Position numbers and translations under genes: made by a program
Shown: positions 32,052 to 40,882 of the stretch, in pieces
Position numbering within the stretch: the stretch's first letter is position 1
How the letters are laid out: each line of letters begins with the position of its first letter
Source: JAYWDA01 sp043779185
Lineage (GTDB): Bacteria > Bdellovibrionota > Bdellovibrionia > Bdellovibrionales > Bdellovibrionaceae
NCBI GenBank assembly: GCA_043779185.1
Contig: JAYWEQ010000028.1
Location: forward strand, 1 to 52,641
Reading direction: 5' to 3'
Length of the DNA: 52,641 nucleotides
The notes under the pieces: generated by a model
What the model saw: only the letters and a program-made list of their open reading frames with translations
What the model was told of the DNA's origin: nothing
The model's database searches: none

Positions 32052-33630
32052 AAGGCCCCGCGGTCACGACTGGATCAGTCTCAAAGTTAGTGTGAATTGG
32101 TGGCGAAGGAATTGTCCACTCTAATGATTTGGCTCCCCAAGGATTCATAGGCGCTTTGGGTCCATAAAGCAAACCCGTGACAATCACATACAAAGAAATC
32201 AAAAAGCCAATGGCAATCAACCAAGAGCCAATTGTCGAAATCTTATTCAAACTTGCAAAAGCAGGAATATAATCCGCATAACGACGAGGCATTCCATTGG
32301 CGCCCAAAATAAACTGCGGAAAGAAAGTGACGTTGAAGCCAATGAAAATAAATACGAAACTTAAGCGCGCCCCTGCTTCACTGTACATTTTGCCGAACAT
32401 TTTCGGAAACCAATAGTAAATTCCAGCCATCAAAGCCATCAAGGTTCCACCCACCATCACGTAATGGAAATGGGCCACAACAAAATAAGTATCATGAAAA
32501 TGCACGTCGGCCGCTAAAGCAGCAAGCATAATTCCCGTCACGCCACCGATCGCGAATAAAAATAAGAACCCCAACGCATAAAGCATCGGTGATTGAAAAC
32601 TAACCGAACCGCGATAAATGGTCGCCAACCAGTTAAACATTTTGATGGCCGTCGGAACACCAACAAGCATTGTGATAAACGAAAATAAAATCCCTGCCAC
32701 TTCGGACTGCCCAGAGACAAACATATGATGTCCCCAAACAATAAACGAAACGGCGGCAATTCCCAATGATGAGTAGGCGATAGCCGTGTAACCAAAAATA
32801 GTTTTACGAGAAAACACACTGATCACTTCTGAAATAATTCCCATAGCCGGCAAAATCATGATGTAAACCGCCGGATGCGAGTAGAACCAGAAAAAATGTT
32901 GGAACAGAACGGGATCTCCACCCAGCTTAGGGTCAAAAATACCAACCCCAAATGCTTTCTCAGCAGCTAAAAGCAATAAAGTGATCGCTAAAACCGGCGT
33001 TGCCAAAACTTGCAAAATGGCCGTCGAATAAATTGCCCAAACAAACAATGGGATGCGGTACATACTCATCCCTGGGCATCGCAGCTTGTGAACAGTTGCA
33101 ATGAAATTGAGTCCCGTCAAAATCGAAGACATTCCCATGATGAAAGCGGCCAACACCATAGTGATTGTTGCCGTCTGAGTTCTGATCGAATAGGGCGTAT
33201 AAAAAGTCCAACCAGTATCAATCTTTGTCGTGAACAAAGTGGAAATGGCCAGCAGCGCACCGAACATAAAAACGTACCAGCTAGCCAAATTTAATCGTGG
33301 AAAGGCGACATCTTTCGCGCCAATATGAATCGGCAGAAAAAAGTTTCCTAAAATCGCAGGGATTCCAGGGATGATCACCATAAAAACCATCATGGCTCCG
33401 TGGTAGGTCATGGCCTGGTTGTATTGATCTTTATTTGCGAAAAGTTGCAATCCCGGCTGCATAAGTTCATAGCGAATCAAAAGCGCCGCAACCCCGCCAA
33501 GAAAGAAAAAGGTTAAAACAGAAATCATATACATCAGGCCGATGCGCTTATGATCCAAGCTTGTTAACCAAGAGCCAATGCCCTTAAATTCGTTAAGATA
33601 ATTTAGATCCGGATTGTGACTTGCTGCCAT
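32038..33630 (-). CDS. ctaD: Cytochrome c oxidase subunit I, family A2 heme-copper oxidase
   Basis: A 530-residue, twelve-helix subunit. Ligands are visible: MTYHGAMMVFMV (low-spin heme), FYSHPAVYIMILP (CuB His cross-linked to Tyr), WGHHMFVSG (the CuB His pair) and DTYFVVAHFHYVMVGG (high-spin and low-spin heme His). The helix VI motif is YSHPAVY rather than GHPEVY: the proton-donor Glu is absent and the Tyr-Ser pair that marks family A2 (as in Rhodothermus and Thermus caa3 enzymes) is present. It reduces O2 to water and pumps protons. GGGAG lies upstream of the ATG. It is followed by subunits III and IV. Confidence 0.95.
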   Translation of the reverse strand: MAASHNPDLNYLNEFKGIGSWLTSLDHKRIGLMYMISVLTFFFLGGVAALLIRYELMQPGLQLFANKDQYNQAMTYHGAMMVFMVIIPGIPAILGNFFLPIHIGAKDVAFPRLNLASWYVFMFGALLAISTLFTTKIDTGWTFYTPYSIRTQTATITMVLAAFIMGMSSILTGLNFIATVHKLRCPGMSMYRIPLFVWAIYSTAILQVLATPVLAITLLLLAAEKAFGVGIFDPKLGGDPVLFQHFFWFYSHPAVYIMILPAMGIISEVISVFSRKTIFGYTAIAYSSLGIAAVSFIVWGHHMFVSGQSEVAGILFSFITMLVGVPTAIKMFNWLATIYRGSVSFQSPMLYALGFLFLFAIGGVTGIMLAALAADVHFHDTYFVVAHFHYVMVGGTLMALMAGIYYWFPKMFGKMYSEAGARLSFVFIFIGFNVTFFPQFILGANGMPRRYADYIPAFASLNKISTIGSWLIAIGFLISLYVIVTGLLYGPKAPMNPWGAKSLEWTIPSPPIHTNFETDPVVTAGPYEYR

Positions 33631-33640
33631 TTTTATCTCC

Positions 33641-34600
33641 CTACTTCAAGCTCTTGACGTATTCGATCAAGGCTGTCAGTTCGACTTCAGAAAGTTGTCC
33701 TTGAAAAGAAGGCATAACGGCCGGATAGCCGGCAACAATTTTTGCTTTCGGCATCAGAATCGATTCACGCACATAATTTTCATCCACAATCAACTTTGAA
33801 CCGTCTTCAAAATTTTCTTCAGTTCCAAATTTATGCCACAAGGAAGGTCCCACTTTTCGACTGGCATCGGCCACCGAGTGACAACCAATACAAGCTTTTG
33901 CCGAGAAAAGTTTTTCGCCACGTTTTACTAGCGGCAAAGACCCAACATTGGATTCTTCTTCTAACCAAGCGTCATAATCGGCTTGGCTGACGATTTTCAT
34001 CGTGGCCATCATCCCAGAATGTTCCGTTCCACAATATTCAGCACAGAAAATATGGAATTCACCCAATTTATCAGCTCGAAACCAAAGCGCTGAATAGCGA
34101 CCCGGAACAACGTCTTGCTTGATGCGAAAAGCCGGCACGAAAAAGCTGTGAATGACATCTTCTGAAGTCATGATCAATTTGACGTCTGTATTAATCGGCG
34201 CAACAACTAGATTTCCAGCCTTAGCGCCACTTTTATAAACGGATTCCCACGCCCACTGTTTAGCGTTGATATGAATTTCTAAGCCATTCGACGGCATTTT
34301 TCGCATGTCATGATACAGCCACCAGCCCCAGCCAAAAATCGCTAGAAAAATCATCAGTGGAATAAATGACCACAAAAATTCAAGGGCTGTATTATGCGAA
34401 ATATACGGAGTCACATCATGATCTGTTTTACGCTTATACTTAACGACAAAATAAATCATTCCACCGATTAAGATCAAACAACCAATCAAGCTGGAAATCA
34501 GCAAGAAGCCATAAAGATTATCCCACTTAACAGCGACTTCTGTGCCCGCTGCAGGAGTAAAGTTAGAACTAGCGTAGGCGGAACTCATCCAAGAAACCAT
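33641..34600 (-). CDS. ctaC: Cytochrome c oxidase subunit II with fused cytochrome c domain (caa3 type)
   Basis: A 319-residue protein. Two transmembrane helices (about 29-49 and 72-92) precede the cupredoxin CuA domain, with ligands in DVIHSFFVPAFRIK and in CAEYCGTEHSGMM (two Cys, His, Met). After it comes a C-terminal cytochrome c domain with heme motif CIGCHSV and Met ligand in AVMPSFQGQ. The fusion defines a caa3-type oxidase that accepts electrons directly into its own heme. The ATG lies right after the sco stop (TTAAATG), with GAGGAG before it. Instead of a normal signal peptide it has a short SSAYAS stretch. Confidence 0.95.
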   Translation of the reverse strand: MVSWMSSAYASSNFTPAAGTEVAVKWDNLYGFLLISSLIGCLILIGGMIYFVVKYKRKTDHDVTPYISHNTALEFLWSFIPLMIFLAIFGWGWWLYHDMRKMPSNGLEIHINAKQWAWESVYKSGAKAGNLVVAPINTDVKLIMTSEDVIHSFFVPAFRIKQDVVPGRYSALWFRADKLGEFHIFCAEYCGTEHSGMMATMKIVSQADYDAWLEEESNVGSLPLVKRGEKLFSAKACIGCHSVADASRKVGPSLWHKFGTEENFEDGSKLIVDENYVRESILMPKAKIVAGYPAVMPSFQGQLSEVELTALIEYVKSLK

Positions 34601-35497
34601 TTAAGTACTCCTCACCGATGACGGATGACGACGGCTTCTGAACCATAAAGGCAAAAGCCAAAGGGCTAGCAATAAAATAGTCAATCCCCCGCCCACTTTC
34701 ATAATATTAAAAGCGGCCAAAGTGTATTTGCTTTGGGTGGGGTTATAGTGAAAACAGTAAAGCACTAATTGATCGACAAAAGTTCCAACCTGACCCTTGC
34801 CCCCTTCGATAACAGCCAGTTTGATATCTTTGGGTTCAAAGATAATCCCTGGAAGGTATCGTGTGATCACGCCTTTCGGAGAAACCACGATGGCGGTGGA
34901 AGCATGGGCCCAGTCATTCGCTTTTTCATTCCAATGATATTTAAAACCAATCGATTCCGTGAAGGCCTTGATGCTAGCCTCATCACCGGTCAAGAAATGC
35001 CAAGATGATTCAATGCCGGCTCGACCGTAAAGCTTCATATAAGTTTCTTTTTTCTTTGCTGCTAAATCAGGGGTTTCTTTCGGATCAAAACTGATCGATA
35101 AGACTTTAAACTTATCGCCTATTGTCCAATCCATTTCCTTTAAACCATCCGTCAATCCATTTAAATGAAAATTGCAAAGCCCAGGACAAGAAAAATAAAC
35201 AGGACTTATAATAACAGGCACACCATTTTTAAAAAAAGATCCTAAAGTGACAATCTGACCTTGCTCATCTTTAAATTTCAAATTCAGATCAAGATCATGC
35301 CCCAGCTTTTCCTCAATACCAACGCCCACCAATTCGCTGGGCTTAGTTTCGGCTGTCAAAGGCGCCACCTGATTCACATTGTAATCATCTTTATGTGCAA
35401 ATGCTGAGGGCGCCCCGAAGAGACCAATAAAAATCAGAGCCGCACCACTCAGCGCTTCTAATAAGGCAGTCTTTTTTCTCAGCTCGATCTTCAACAT
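34601..35497 (-). CDS. sco: SCO1/SenC/PrrC-type copper chaperone
   Basis: A 298-residue thioredoxin-fold protein. A hydrophobic N-terminal segment (EALSGAALIFIGLFGAPSAFA) acts as signal or anchor. The copper ligands are the CxxxC in YFSCPGLCNFHLNG (about residue 107) and a conserved His in WAHASTAIVVSPKG; ISFDPKETP is another family mark. A second hydrophobic segment lies at the C-terminus (GLTILLLALWLLPLWF), which would anchor the domain from both ends. SCO proteins deliver copper to the CuA site of subunit II, encoded immediately downstream. Confidence 0.92.
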   Translation of the reverse strand: MLKIELRKKTALLEALSGAALIFIGLFGAPSAFAHKDDYNVNQVAPLTAETKPSELVGVGIEEKLGHDLDLNLKFKDEQGQIVTLGSFFKNGVPVIISPVYFSCPGLCNFHLNGLTDGLKEMDWTIGDKFKVLSISFDPKETPDLAAKKKETYMKLYGRAGIESSWHFLTGDEASIKAFTESIGFKYHWNEKANDWAHASTAIVVSPKGVITRYLPGIIFEPKDIKLAVIEGGKGQVGTFVDQLVLYCFHYNPTQSKYTLAAFNIMKVGGGLTILLLALWLLPLWFRSRRHPSSVRST

Positions 35498-35505
35498 CGA
35501 CGACC

Positions 35506-36060
35506 TTAATCTTTGTAACTTTTTGCAAACTCAGCAATTTGAACCGGTGTTTGCTGGGATTTATTTTCAGTGATGGAGTTAATATAATGAGCCAGCGCCC
35601 AACGATCTGGAACTTTGATCTGAGCTTTGAAAGACGCCATCGAGCTTCCAGTGATGCCGTTAGAAACAACATTAAAGTGATCCGTGATGCCAGAACCTTG
35701 GGTCCATTTGCCTTCCACCAGATTTCTTGGTCGAGGATTCAAACCCATTCCTGCCGTGCCGTCGCCTTTGCCTTCATTCCCATGGCAAAGAGCACAGTTA
35801 TTACCGAAAACTTTTTTCCCATGTGCAATGATCTCTGGCGTTTCAACCCAAGGCTCAGTGACTTTGGCGATATCAAAAGTCGGCTCAACACTGACTGCTT
35901 GTAAGGTTGGATCAACGACTTTTTCATCCAGCTCAACACCCGCATGAAAGGCGACCAGATAAATCATAAAGCCGAAGACAAAGATCATAGAGCCAAGAAA
36001 AGCGATCAGGCCACCCTGGTTGTGTTGATCCGAAGAATTGGAATTCATATTTTCAGACAT
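35506..36060 (-). CDS. Membrane-anchored monoheme cytochrome c, first gene of oxidase operon
   Basis: The start is ATG 36060 (MSENMNSNSSDQ), with GGGAG upstream; a longer frame to 36147 is not supported. The 184-residue protein has one N-terminal transmembrane anchor (GGLIAFLGSMIFVFGFMIYLVAF) and a periplasmic cytochrome c domain with heme motif CALCHGNEGKGDG (about residue 89) and Met in TGSSMASF. GLNPRPRNLVEG matches cytochromes of complex-III-alternative (Act-like) and cbb3-type accessory families. It likely feeds electrons to the caa3 oxidase encoded downstream (8 bases to sco). The operon order is cytochrome c > sco > ctaC > ctaD > ctaE > ctaF > ctaB. Confidence 0.88.
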   Translation of the reverse strand: MSENMNSNSSDQHNQGGLIAFLGSMIFVFGFMIYLVAFHAGVELDEKVVDPTLQAVSVEPTFDIAKVTEPWVETPEIIAHGKKVFGNNCALCHGNEGKGDGTAGMGLNPRPRNLVEGKWTQGSGITDHFNVVSNGITGSSMASFKAQIKVPDRWALAHYINSITENKSQQTPVQIAEFAKSYKD

Positions 36061-36491
36061 AATTGGACGCTCCCAGAAGGGACTGCTAATTAAAGTTAAC
36101 TTGCTAATTTGTAAATGAAAATTAACGGAAAAAGATCGTCGCGGCAATCAATTAGCCAGATCCCAGACGATGCTTTTTCGCAATGTATCAGCGGCGGTAA
36201 ATTTCTATGTCGAGTAAAGCTTTCAAACCGCGACATTTAGCAAAGGCTAGCCCCCTAGTTCCTAGCCAAAACAAAAAAACCAGCCAAATCATGCTTTTAC
36301 AGCGCTAGACAAAAATTAAGTTGGGCCTCTGGGTCAAAAGACAAAATAAATCGCCCGGCGGTGCCATACAGGGACCAATTTCTGCTTCATGAAGGGGGTT
36401 CAGAGATGGTACGCCTTTTGTAATTCGGTAGATGGGTTCGATCTTCGGTGTCGTTCCGCTCCGGTTGGGGTTTTACTTTTTTGGGGGATTC
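36061..36491. other. Long divergent intergenic region between oxidase operon and subtilase
   Basis: This 431-base stretch separates the divergent oxidase operon (minus) and subtilase gene (plus), so it must hold promoters for both. Open frames here (for example 36389-36571) have no coding character. Visible structure includes a 6-bp inverted repeat GGCTAG...CTAGCC (36245-36267) and a TGTCG...CGACA pair (36208-36235). GGGGGA at 36485-36490 region is the ribosome-binding site of the subtilase. No tRNA or riboswitch fold was recognised. Confidence 0.4.
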
Positions 36492-39400
36492 ATGAAAAAT
36501 ATTTTGGTTTTATCGGGATTGCTGCTTTCTTTGACCGCTTGTTCGAAGCTCCATTTAGGATCAAGCTCTAGCACTTCGAAAGATGGCGTCGTCAGCAACC
36601 GGCCCCAGACTAATATGGATCATTTTATCAGTCTGATAAAATTGCAAAACCCACCCCTTCTAGCCGCGCTGGAGGACGGGAAGCCTCAGAAAAAGATCAA
36701 TCAGCAACTGGCGGCAGACATTGAGCTTGAACAAAATGAGATGATTAAAAAACTTCAAAAGATTTCTCCTGAAATTAAAGTTCTTTATCAATATCGCCTT
36801 GTTTTGAATGCCCTGGCGATCGTTGCTCCTAAATCAGTCGAAGAGCAAATCGCCCAACTTCCCAATGTCGTGATCGAAAAGCCCAAAGGTTTTAGACGTC
36901 TTCTTGAAAAACCGAACTTAAATGGTCCTTCCAAATTAGCTGAAGCCGGCGGAACCACTTCGGTCAGCTTTATCGGCGCTGATGCGGCTCATGCTGCTGG
37001 AATCACTGGCAAAGGAATCAAAGTGGGCGTGATCGATACAGGCATCGACTACACTCATGCGCTTTTAAAAGGACCCGGCACTGAAGAGGCCTACAAGTCC
37101 ATTGATCCCGCGCAGCCAACACCCCTTTTTCCCAATGAAAAAGTCGTTGGTGGGATTGATTTGGTGGGTACAAAATTCGACGCCGCCTCAGATATTTTTG
37201 AAGATCGCATTCCAAAACCAGATGCCAATCCTTTAGATGAGGCCGGTCATGGCTCGCATGTGTCTGGGACCATTGCTGGCGTCGGCGATCAAATTGAAAC
37301 TTATTCGGGTGTGGCTCCAGATGCTGTTCTTTATGGCATTAAAGTTTTCGGTGCCGAAGGATCCACCAGTGATGAAGTTGTTATTGCTGGCTTAGAATAC
37401 AGTGCAAACCCTCATGCCGACCTTAATCTAGAGGACCATCTTGATGTGGTTAATTTGTCGCTGGGAAGTGCTTATGGTTCTTCGCATACGATGTATGCGG
37501 AAGCGATCAAGAATCTATCAGCCGCAGGAACCTTTGTCGTTGCTTCTGCCGGAAACGAAGGCCCCAATGACTTTATCACAGGTGCCCCTGCTGCTGTTGA
37601 TGGCGCTTTTTCCGTCGCGGCTTCTATTGATTCGATGAATTTCAATTGGCAGTTCGGTGCTTCTAACTTTTCATTGCCAGATGGATCAAAAATTAAAACT
37701 GAAGCAGTTGAAGGCCCGGCTTCGCAGCCCTTGTCGGAAGTTGTCAGCGCCGAGGGAGAGTTGGTTTTTATTGGTTTAGCTAAAGAAGATTTATCTGACG
37801 ATTTGAAAGCCCAGCTGAAAGGCAAAATTGCCTTGATCGATCGTGGCGTCGTTCCTTTTGTCGAAAAAATCAAACGGGCTGAATCTGCTGGCGCGATCGG
37901 CGTTGTTGTTGTCAACAATCAGACTGGCGAAGCTTTTCCTATGGGCGGCGAAGGGGATCCCGCAAAAATTCCAGCCATTATGATTCGCCTGGAAATTGGA
38001 CAACACATCAAAGAGGCGATGAAACAGGGACCTGTGATCGCTCAAATGAAAACAGCCGAAAGAATTTTAAAACCAGAACTGATCGACACCTTGACTGACT
38101 TTTCCTCAAAAGGTCCGCGCAGTCTTGATGCCATTTTAAAACCCGAAATCTCAGCTCCTGGCCAAAATATTATCTCAGCAAAAATGGGCGGCGGCCGAGC
38201 CAGCGTCACCATGTCTGGAACTTCGATGTCGGGCCCTCATATCACAGGCGTTATGGCCTTGATGAAACAGCTGCATCCAAATCTGAGCAATAGTGACTTG
38301 CAATCTTTAGTGATGGAAACTGCAAAAATCATCAAAGACAAAGATGGAAAAATCTATCCATTAAGTCAGCAAGGTGCTGGACGTGTCCAAATTGATAAGG
38401 CGATTGAAGCTAATATTGCGACCAGTCCGTCGTCTTTATCTTTGGGGATTGTCCCCGTTGAAGGTTCTAAAACTTTGCGGCAGTCTTTGACCATTAAAAA
38501 TATTTCGAGCGCTGCTAAAACTCTGACCTTGCAACTGTCAGGCAGCCCGGCGTTGACCATGGCGCCTGTGACCGTTTCAGTCGCGCCCTTGTCTGAGCAA
38601 ACAGTAACTTTGAAATTAAATTTAAACGCCGCTTCTTTAACAAAGACAGTGTCTGAAGTTGATGGCTTTATTTTAATTTCAGGCGACCAGGCGCAGATTT
38701 ACAAAGTGGCTTTTTTGGCTTTGGTCCAAAAAGTATCTAATATTAAGGTTCAATCACTGACGGTTAAAGCGACCTCTGTGGCTGATGCGGCCGGAAGTGT
38801 CGTTGAGTTAAAATTAAAAAATAGCAGTGGGCAATCCGGCGACGTTTTATTATTTAATAAAATTGATCTTGATGGTCGTAAACCGATGCCTCAGGGTTCA
38901 AAGCTGAGCCAAATTTGTGATCTTCAAGCCGCAGGCTACCGAATCATTGGAACTAAAGTCCAATTTGCCATTAAACTTTTTCAGCCCGTCACCAGCTGGC
39001 ATCTTTGTGATATCTCGGTTTTAACAGATTCAAATAATGATCAAATTCCAGAGCAAGAATTAGCTGGAATTGTGGGCGATCATCTGGAGGGCTTTGAAAA
39101 ATTAAAAGATTTTAAGTCTTTATTATTGGACGCAACGAAAGCTCGCAAAATTCGCAAAAACTATGAGGCCTCATTGTCAAAACCAAAGGCTGAGCGTCCA
39201 AAAATTGACTACGCCCCCGCTGTGATGGATATCGGCGCGATGATTGTTTATGCGGATTCGACAGTGGCCATCGTTGAAGTAGAAAAATCTTTGCTGGTCA
39301 CACGACCCTCGGGGGAACTGGCCGTGAAGATTCTGACAACGGCTCAGGATGAAAGCAACACTGAAGCTGATGATTATCTTGGCAAGGAAACAGTATGGAA

Positions 39401-39608
39401 GACAGTGGATTTATCTGACAAAGCGCCTTCCTATTTAGATCTGCCTGCCGTTGTGACGATGTCTGGAAATAGCTCTCAGACGGTCGAGTTCACAAAGGGC
39501 TTAGGCCGTCAGGATTTATTAGTCTTGATGCCCCATAATTCAGATACTTTAGGCACCTTTCTGAATGATCAGCAATTAGCCCTTCCCAAGCCCGTCTTTA
39601 AAAATTAA
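36492..39608 (+). CDS. Lipoprotein S8 subtilisin-like protease with PA domain
   Basis: The start is ATG 36492 (MKNILVLSGLLLSLTACSKL), with GGGGGA upstream and a lipobox SLTAC (Cys17); the longer frame to 36432 lacks these. The 1038-residue protein contains an I9-like propeptide region (about 60-140), then the S8 catalytic domain: Asp in KVGVIDTGIDYTH, His in EAGHGSHVSGTIAG, the oxyanion Asn in VVASAGNEGPN and Ser in SGTSMSGPHITGVMAL. A protease-associated (PA) domain is inserted between Asn and Ser (KGKIALIDRG, ESAGAIGVVVVNNQ). The C-terminal 400 residues are beta-rich Fn3-like domains. It probably degrades proteins outside the inner membrane; use in predation is speculation. Confidence 0.92.
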   Translation: MKNILVLSGLLLSLTACSKLHLGSSSSTSKDGVVSNRPQTNMDHFISLIKLQNPPLLAALEDGKPQKKINQQLAADIELEQNEMIKKLQKISPEIKVLYQYRLVLNALAIVAPKSVEEQIAQLPNVVIEKPKGFRRLLEKPNLNGPSKLAEAGGTTSVSFIGADAAHAAGITGKGIKVGVIDTGIDYTHALLKGPGTEEAYKSIDPAQPTPLFPNEKVVGGIDLVGTKFDAASDIFEDRIPKPDANPLDEAGHGSHVSGTIAGVGDQIETYSGVAPDAVLYGIKVFGAEGSTSDEVVIAGLEYSANPHADLNLEDHLDVVNLSLGSAYGSSHTMYAEAIKNLSAAGTFVVASAGNEGPNDFITGAPAAVDGAFSVAASIDSMNFNWQFGASNFSLPDGSKIKTEAVEGPASQPLSEVVSAEGELVFIGLAKEDLSDDLKAQLKGKIALIDRGVVPFVEKIKRAESAGAIGVVVVNNQTGEAFPMGGEGDPAKIPAIMIRLEIGQHIKEAMKQGPVIAQMKTAERILKPELIDTLTDFSSKGPRSLDAILKPEISAPGQNIISAKMGGGRASVTMSGTSMSGPHITGVMALMKQLHPNLSNSDLQSLVMETAKIIKDKDGKIYPLSQQGAGRVQIDKAIEANIATSPSSLSLGIVPVEGSKTLRQSLTIKNISSAAKTLTLQLSGSPALTMAPVTVSVAPLSEQTVTLKLNLNAASLTKTVSEVDGFILISGDQAQIYKVAFLALVQKVSNIKVQSLTVKATSVADAAGSVVELKLKNSSGQSGDVLLFNKIDLDGRKPMPQGSKLSQICDLQAAGYRIIGTKVQFAIKLFQPVTSWHLCDISVLTDSNNDQIPEQELAGIVGDHLEGFEKLKDFKSLLLDATKARKIRKNYEASLSKPKAERPKIDYAPAVMDIGAMIVYADSTVAIVEVEKSLLVTRPSGELAVKILTTAQDESNTEADDYLGKETVWKTVDLSDKAPSYLDLPAVVTMSGNSSQTVEFTKGLGRQDLLVLMPHNSDTLGTFLNDQQLALPKPVFKN

Positions 39609-40128
39609 TCGCTTCTAACGGCAGCACTCTGGTTGAATTGAAAGATCGGCCAGACTGTTGCGCATATTTAAATTTATTATGTGCCGAGCAGAGGATCCTT
39701 AAATTATCGGCAGCATTATCCCCACCAGCCCAGATAGGTTGAATATGATCTATTTCCAAAAACCGGGTGCTCCCACAAATATGATTGCTGATGGGGTCTT
39801 TAAACTGACAGCACTGATCATTCTGCAAAATTGCTTTCCTAATAGGCGCCGGAATCGGTTCACGTCTGAACGTCCGCACGGAAATTTGTAAATCCTTTGG
39901 CGCCACTTCCGTTTCGGGAGTGGCGTGGATTGTTGTTGGAGCCTTAGATAAAACTTCGCTTTCAGGGCCAAACTGATTTTTGAATTTATTTTTGATCTCT
40001 GTCTTTCGTTTGATAACAGTTCTGCACTGGATTTCTTTTTGCGCCAAAGTTGTGATCCATTCAGCCCATTTGGGGCTTTGCAAGGAATGCGACATCAAGT
40101 CTTGAGCTTTTTCTAATAAAGCGGGCAC
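39598..40128 (-). pseudogene. HNH endonuclease, apparently lacking its N-terminal half
   Basis: A 176-residue frame (GTG 40128; an in-frame stop lies three codons upstream). The C-terminal half has a full HNH domain: CQFKDPISNHICGS (zinc or structural Cys), FLEIDHIQPIWAGGDNAADNLRILC (catalytic strand, about residues 129-153) and HNKFKY. The N-terminus LLEKAQDLMSHSLQSPKWAEWITTLAQKE corresponds to a segment that, as I recall the family common in Bdellovibrio relatives, sits in the middle of roughly 300-350-residue proteins. It therefore seems to be a 5'-truncated copy, though expression from GTG is possible. It overlaps the 3' end of the subtilase by 11 bases, convergently. Confidence 0.6.
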
Positions 40129-40440
40129 AGCTAATTACTAATTTTAATAAAAATCTTTAAGCATCCCTACCTTCAAGGCTTAGAGCCGCCATCACCGCAG
40201 TGCTCAATCATCAAATCAAGGTCCTTGAAGAAACGGGCTAGGTTGACTCAAATCTGGTCTCTTAATCATCTATCTAAAAACCCTGATGAATTTTTCTTAA
40301 AAAGGCCCATCCCCGCTTATTCTAGGCCGGATTGTTCGACGAGCCCTTTTTTATGTCGGGACTGTCTCAATTTGATATTTCCAGTTTTGAATCTTTTCAA
40401 AGTGCAAAAAATCCTTCAAACTGGAGTTAGGGGGCTGAAA
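40129..40440. other. Non-coding stretch between truncated HNH gene and BamE-like lipoprotein gene
   Basis: About 310 bases with no convincing gene. The frame of the lipoprotein gene stays open upstream to 40225, but the extra 72 residues have no signal or domain character and the true start (40441) has its own lipobox and AGGGGG. On the minus strand the missing first half of the HNH protein cannot be recognised here, so the truncation was not a single point mutation. The promoter of the BamE-like gene is expected in this stretch. Confidence 0.4.
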
Positions 40441-40878
40441 ATGCGTCTATTTATATTTATTTTGAGCCTATCTTTTTTGTTCGGCTGCCAAACATCGCAA
40501 GTCCGCCAATTTTCCAAAGTGAAAACAGGAATGGAAAAACCAGAGGTCCTAGAGATCATGGGAACCCCTTGGACGACGACTCGGCTGCACGGCAAAGACC
40601 GTTGGATTTATATTATTTATGAAGATGGAATTCGTCATGAGCGCGAGGTTCATTTCTTAAATGGTGCCACAGTTTACGTTGGGGACGCTTGGAAACCCGA
40701 AGAGCCTAAAACAGCCATTGTTGAAGACCAAAAAAATGAAGCCTTAGATAAGCAAATGGTCGAAGAAACCGCTAAAATTAAAAAAGAAAATAAAAACGCC
40801 TACAGTGATTACGAAAAAGAAGTCAAAGGCGAGGGCAAAAAAGTCATCTATATGCCCGACTACGAAGAAATAAAATAA
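40441..40878 (+). CDS. SmpA/OmlA (BamE)-domain lipoprotein
   Basis: The start is ATG 40441 with AGGGGG about 9 bases before. The 145-residue lipoprotein begins MRLFIFILSLSFLFGC (lipobox LFGC, Cys16). The BamE-like motif is FSKVKTGMEKPEVLEIMGTPWTTTR (about residues 23-47: K-x-G-M-x-x-x-E-V-x-x-x-x-G-x-P), followed by WIYIIYEDG. The last 55 residues are charged and helical (NEALDKQMVEETAKIKKENK, YEKEVKGEGKK), an unusual extension. BamE assists assembly of outer-membrane barrels; here it could be BamE itself or a paralogue. Its stop is 4 bases from the convergent coiled-coil gene, in an A/T-rich AAAATAAA-TTTATTTT palindrome. Confidence 0.78.
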   Translation: MRLFIFILSLSFLFGCQTSQVRQFSKVKTGMEKPEVLEIMGTPWTTTRLHGKDRWIYIIYEDGIRHEREVHFLNGATVYVGDAWKPEEPKTAIVEDQKNEALDKQMVEETAKIKKENKNAYSDYEKEVKGEGKKVIYMPDYEEIK

Positions 40879-40882
40879 AAAT

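Noticed and set aside
36245..36267. GGCTAG...CTAGCC hairpin upstream of the oxidase operon
   Set aside because: Only a 6-bp stem with an 11-base loop and no T-run; could be chance. Mentioned in the intergenic entry only.
36389..36571. Short open frame upstream of the subtilase
   Set aside because: Runs into the subtilase gene in a different frame; no ribosome site or domain.
40225..40440. N-terminal extension of the BamE-like gene
   Set aside because: The 72 extra residues precede a clear lipoprotein signal with its own ribosome site, so the start at 40441 is preferred.
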